The notes under the pieces were generated by a model that was given only the letters and a program-made list of their open reading frames with translations, ran no database searches and was not told the origin of the DNA. A DNA stretch of 5,676 nucleotides from Bdellovibrionales bacterium. Its GTDB lineage: Bacteria; Bdellovibrionota; Bdellovibrionia; Bdellovibrionales; UBA1609. Position numbers and translations under genes: made by a program. Where the stretch lies: NCBI GenBank assembly GCA_028279085.1, contig JANQSX010000062.1, positions 1 to 5,676 of the forward strand, read 5' to 3'. Below are positions 4,528-5,676 of the stretch, piece after piece. Numbering within the stretch: the stretch's first letter is position 1; each line of letters starts with the position of its first letter.

Positions 4528-5440
4528 TATTTCTATAATTTGGGATTTTGATAAAACCTTAACTCCTCAAGATTCTACAACTGAATTGATTCGTTATTTT
4601 TTAGGAAATAAAACTCAATATTTTTGGGAAGAAGTTAAAGCTATATCAGGAGTAGATGCTACAGCTCCGGTAGATTCTATTTCAACAAGTGAAGCTCCTG
4701 TTTGGATGCATCTATTATTAGAAATAGCTATATATCGTGATACAAAAAATAAAATGGAGTTGAATGAAACACAATTTAGCAAACTGATTGCTCATAAAAT
4801 AAAATTTTATCCTAATGTTCCAAAGTTTCTCGAACAAATAAAAAATTTATCTAATGAAAAACTGTTCAAAGAAAATAATATAGAAATACATCATTTTATT
4901 ATAACAGCAGGACTACAGGATTTAGTATCTTCTGTTTTCAAACATTATAAATCAGACTCTTTTATCAAGAAAATTTTTGGTTGCAGATATAAAACAATCA
5001 AAAATGAAAAAACTAATTTAGTTAACAACATCCCACTTTATTGTATGGATAAAACAGTAAAGACAAGATCTTTATTTGAGATTTGTAAAGGTTGTTTTTT
5101 ACCTGATGCTAAATATAAAGTGGATGACTTAGTTCCAAAAGACGAAGAATGGTGTCCATTTGAGAATATGATTTATATTGGGGATGGAGATACTGATATC
5201 CCAGCTTTTTCCCTTGTAAAATCAAGAAGGGGGATGACTATAGGTGTGTGTAGTCCTGATCCTGAAGAGTCTAAAGAAGATATAATGAAAAAAGCTAAAA
5301 ATATAAAAAAAGGAAAAAGAATTGATCTATTTACACCTGCAAACTTTAAGTTTAATAGAGAACTATTTAATTTTATAAAAATTCGATGCGAACAAATAGC
5401 CAAAAGATATGAAGCCCATAACTTGCCTGTTTATAAATAA
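4499..5440 (+). CDS. HAD-superfamily phosphatase (phosphoserine-phosphatase-like type)
   Basis: A cytosolic HAD hydrolase of 313 residues if started at the TTG at 4499. Motif I is WDFDKTLT (Asp16 nucleophile, Asp18 acid/base), motif II is HHFIITAG (Thr136), the motif III lysine is in MDKTVKTRSLF (Lys185 or Lys188), and motif IV is YIGDGDTD (Asp229 to Asp233, Mg2+ binding). The insert between motifs I and II is large enough for a C1-type helical cap. The set KTRSLFEI...FENMIYIGDGDTD resembles a HAD group of about 300 residues related to phosphoserine phosphatase; the substrate is unknown. Five cysteines (162, 182, 196, 199, 219), including a CxxC at 196-199, may bind a metal. The frame stays open further upstream, with a TTG at 4403 and an ATG at 4424 as alternatives. 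I chose 4499 because upstream of it the small ORF 4360-4527 looks like the real gene, GGGAAG precedes the TTG closely, and relatives start shortly before motif I. The short spacing makes this start uncertain. Confidence 0.88.
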   Translation: MIEDEKKTNNISIIWDFDKTLTPQDSTTELIRYFLGNKTQYFWEEVKAISGVDATAPVDSISTSEAPVWMHLLLEIAIYRDTKNKMELNETQFSKLIAHKIKFYPNVPKFLEQIKNLSNEKLFKENNIEIHHFIITAGLQDLVSSVFKHYKSDSFIKKIFGCRYKTIKNEKTNLVNNIPLYCMDKTVKTRSLFEICKGCFLPDAKYKVDDLVPKDEEWCPFENMIYIGDGDTDIPAFSLVKSRRGMTIGVCSPDPEESKEDIMKKAKNIKKGKRIDLFTPANFKFNRELFNFIKIRCEQIAKRYEAHNLPVYK

Positions 5441-5449
5441 AAAAAAATC

Positions 5450-5478
5450 TTTAAACAAAGTAAGTTTTTATATATTAT
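5450..5478 (+). promoter_or_regulatory. Weak candidate promoter for the ankyrin gene
   Basis: TTTAAA (5450-5455, 4 of 6) and TATTAT (5473-5478, 5 of 6) are 17 bases apart in the 59-bp gap between the phosphatase and ankyrin genes. The gap is nearly all A and T, so such matches are expected by chance. Read-through from the phosphatase gene is an equally good explanation, as I see no terminator between them. Confidence 0.22.
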
Positions 5479-5499
5479 TAAAGTTATCAAGAGGAAGAA

Positions 5500-5676
5500 A
5501 TGCTTTCCAAAAAACGAAAATTTTTTAGAACAGTTAAAAAAGGAGATATAAAAACAATTACTTCTCTTTTGGAAGCTGGTATAGATCTTAATTTAAAAGA
5601 TGAAAATGGCATGACAGCTTTGCATTGGGCAGGAAAGAAAGGTCATTTAGAAGTGGTTAAGTTTTTAATTGAAAAA
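5500..5676 (+). CDS. Ankyrin-repeat protein, N-terminal part (3' end outside window)
   Basis: Fifty-nine codons are visible from the ATG at 5500 to the right edge, in frame without a stop. After a basic start (MLSKKRKFFR) comes a capping ankyrin unit at about 11-33 (VKKGDIKTITSLLEAGIDLN), then a near-consensus repeat from about 34: DENGMTALHWAGKKGHLEVV and onward to FLIEK. The TALH tetrapeptide and the GHLEVVKFL helix are diagnostic. No signal peptide is present. Ankyrin repeats bind other proteins; the partner cannot be told from this part, and any fused effector domain would lie outside the window. AGAGGA (5490-5495) four bases before the ATG supports the start. It follows the HAD phosphatase by 59 bp on the same strand and may share its transcript. 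Confidence 0.87.
   Translation, partial: MLSKKRKFFRTVKKGDIKTITSLLEAGIDLNLKDENGMTALHWAGKKGHLEVVKFLIEK

Noticed and set aside
5173..5403. 76-codon - strand ORF
   Set aside because: Antisense to the C-terminal part of the HAD phosphatase, including its motif IV; no ribosome site.

Overview
The window is AT-rich and most likely comes from a Gram-negative bacterium. It encodes several exported proteins: two probable lipoproteins, one of which reads like an outer-membrane beta-barrel ending in phenylalanine, and two proteins with cleavable signal peptides. Shine-Dalgarno sequences are clear before most genes. The regularly spaced cysteine repeats in the protein at 2253-2774, together with the many small secreted proteins, recall Bdellovibrionota-type predatory bacteria. 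That is a weak impression from memory; nothing here fixes the taxon.

Layout, left to right. At 1-426 is the C-terminal end of an unrecognised + strand gene that begins outside the window. It converges on a - strand pair: an exported zinc-metalloprotease-like protein (2092-1331) followed by a stand-alone Cache-domain lipoprotein (1123-599). Diverging from the protease gene are two + strand genes for envelope proteins: a secreted protein with a ladder of cysteines about every 13 residues (2253-2774) and a lipobox-bearing, beta-strand-rich protein (2866-3639). A small CopG/BrnA-type ribbon-helix-helix antitoxin follows (3713-3928), with no toxin partner visible.

From 3929 to 4359 there is no gene. 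The left part (about 3930-4120) is clearly richer in GC than its surroundings (about 41% against about 21% for 4121-4320, counted by hand). It contains several inverted and direct repeats and ends in what looks like an intrinsic terminator for the - strand. I propose an uncharacterised structured RNA of about 190 nt, transcribed leftwards and converging on the antitoxin gene. This is the most interesting signal in the window.

The right part starts with a good promoter (TATAAT at 4329-4334). It drives a 55-residue, highly charged small protein (4360-4527) whose 3' end overlaps the start of a HAD-superfamily phosphatase (to 5440). An ankyrin-repeat gene (from 5500) runs off the right edge. The small protein and the phosphatase look like a translationally coupled pair. 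Beyond that pair and the run of envelope proteins, no common pathway can be read from the sequence.
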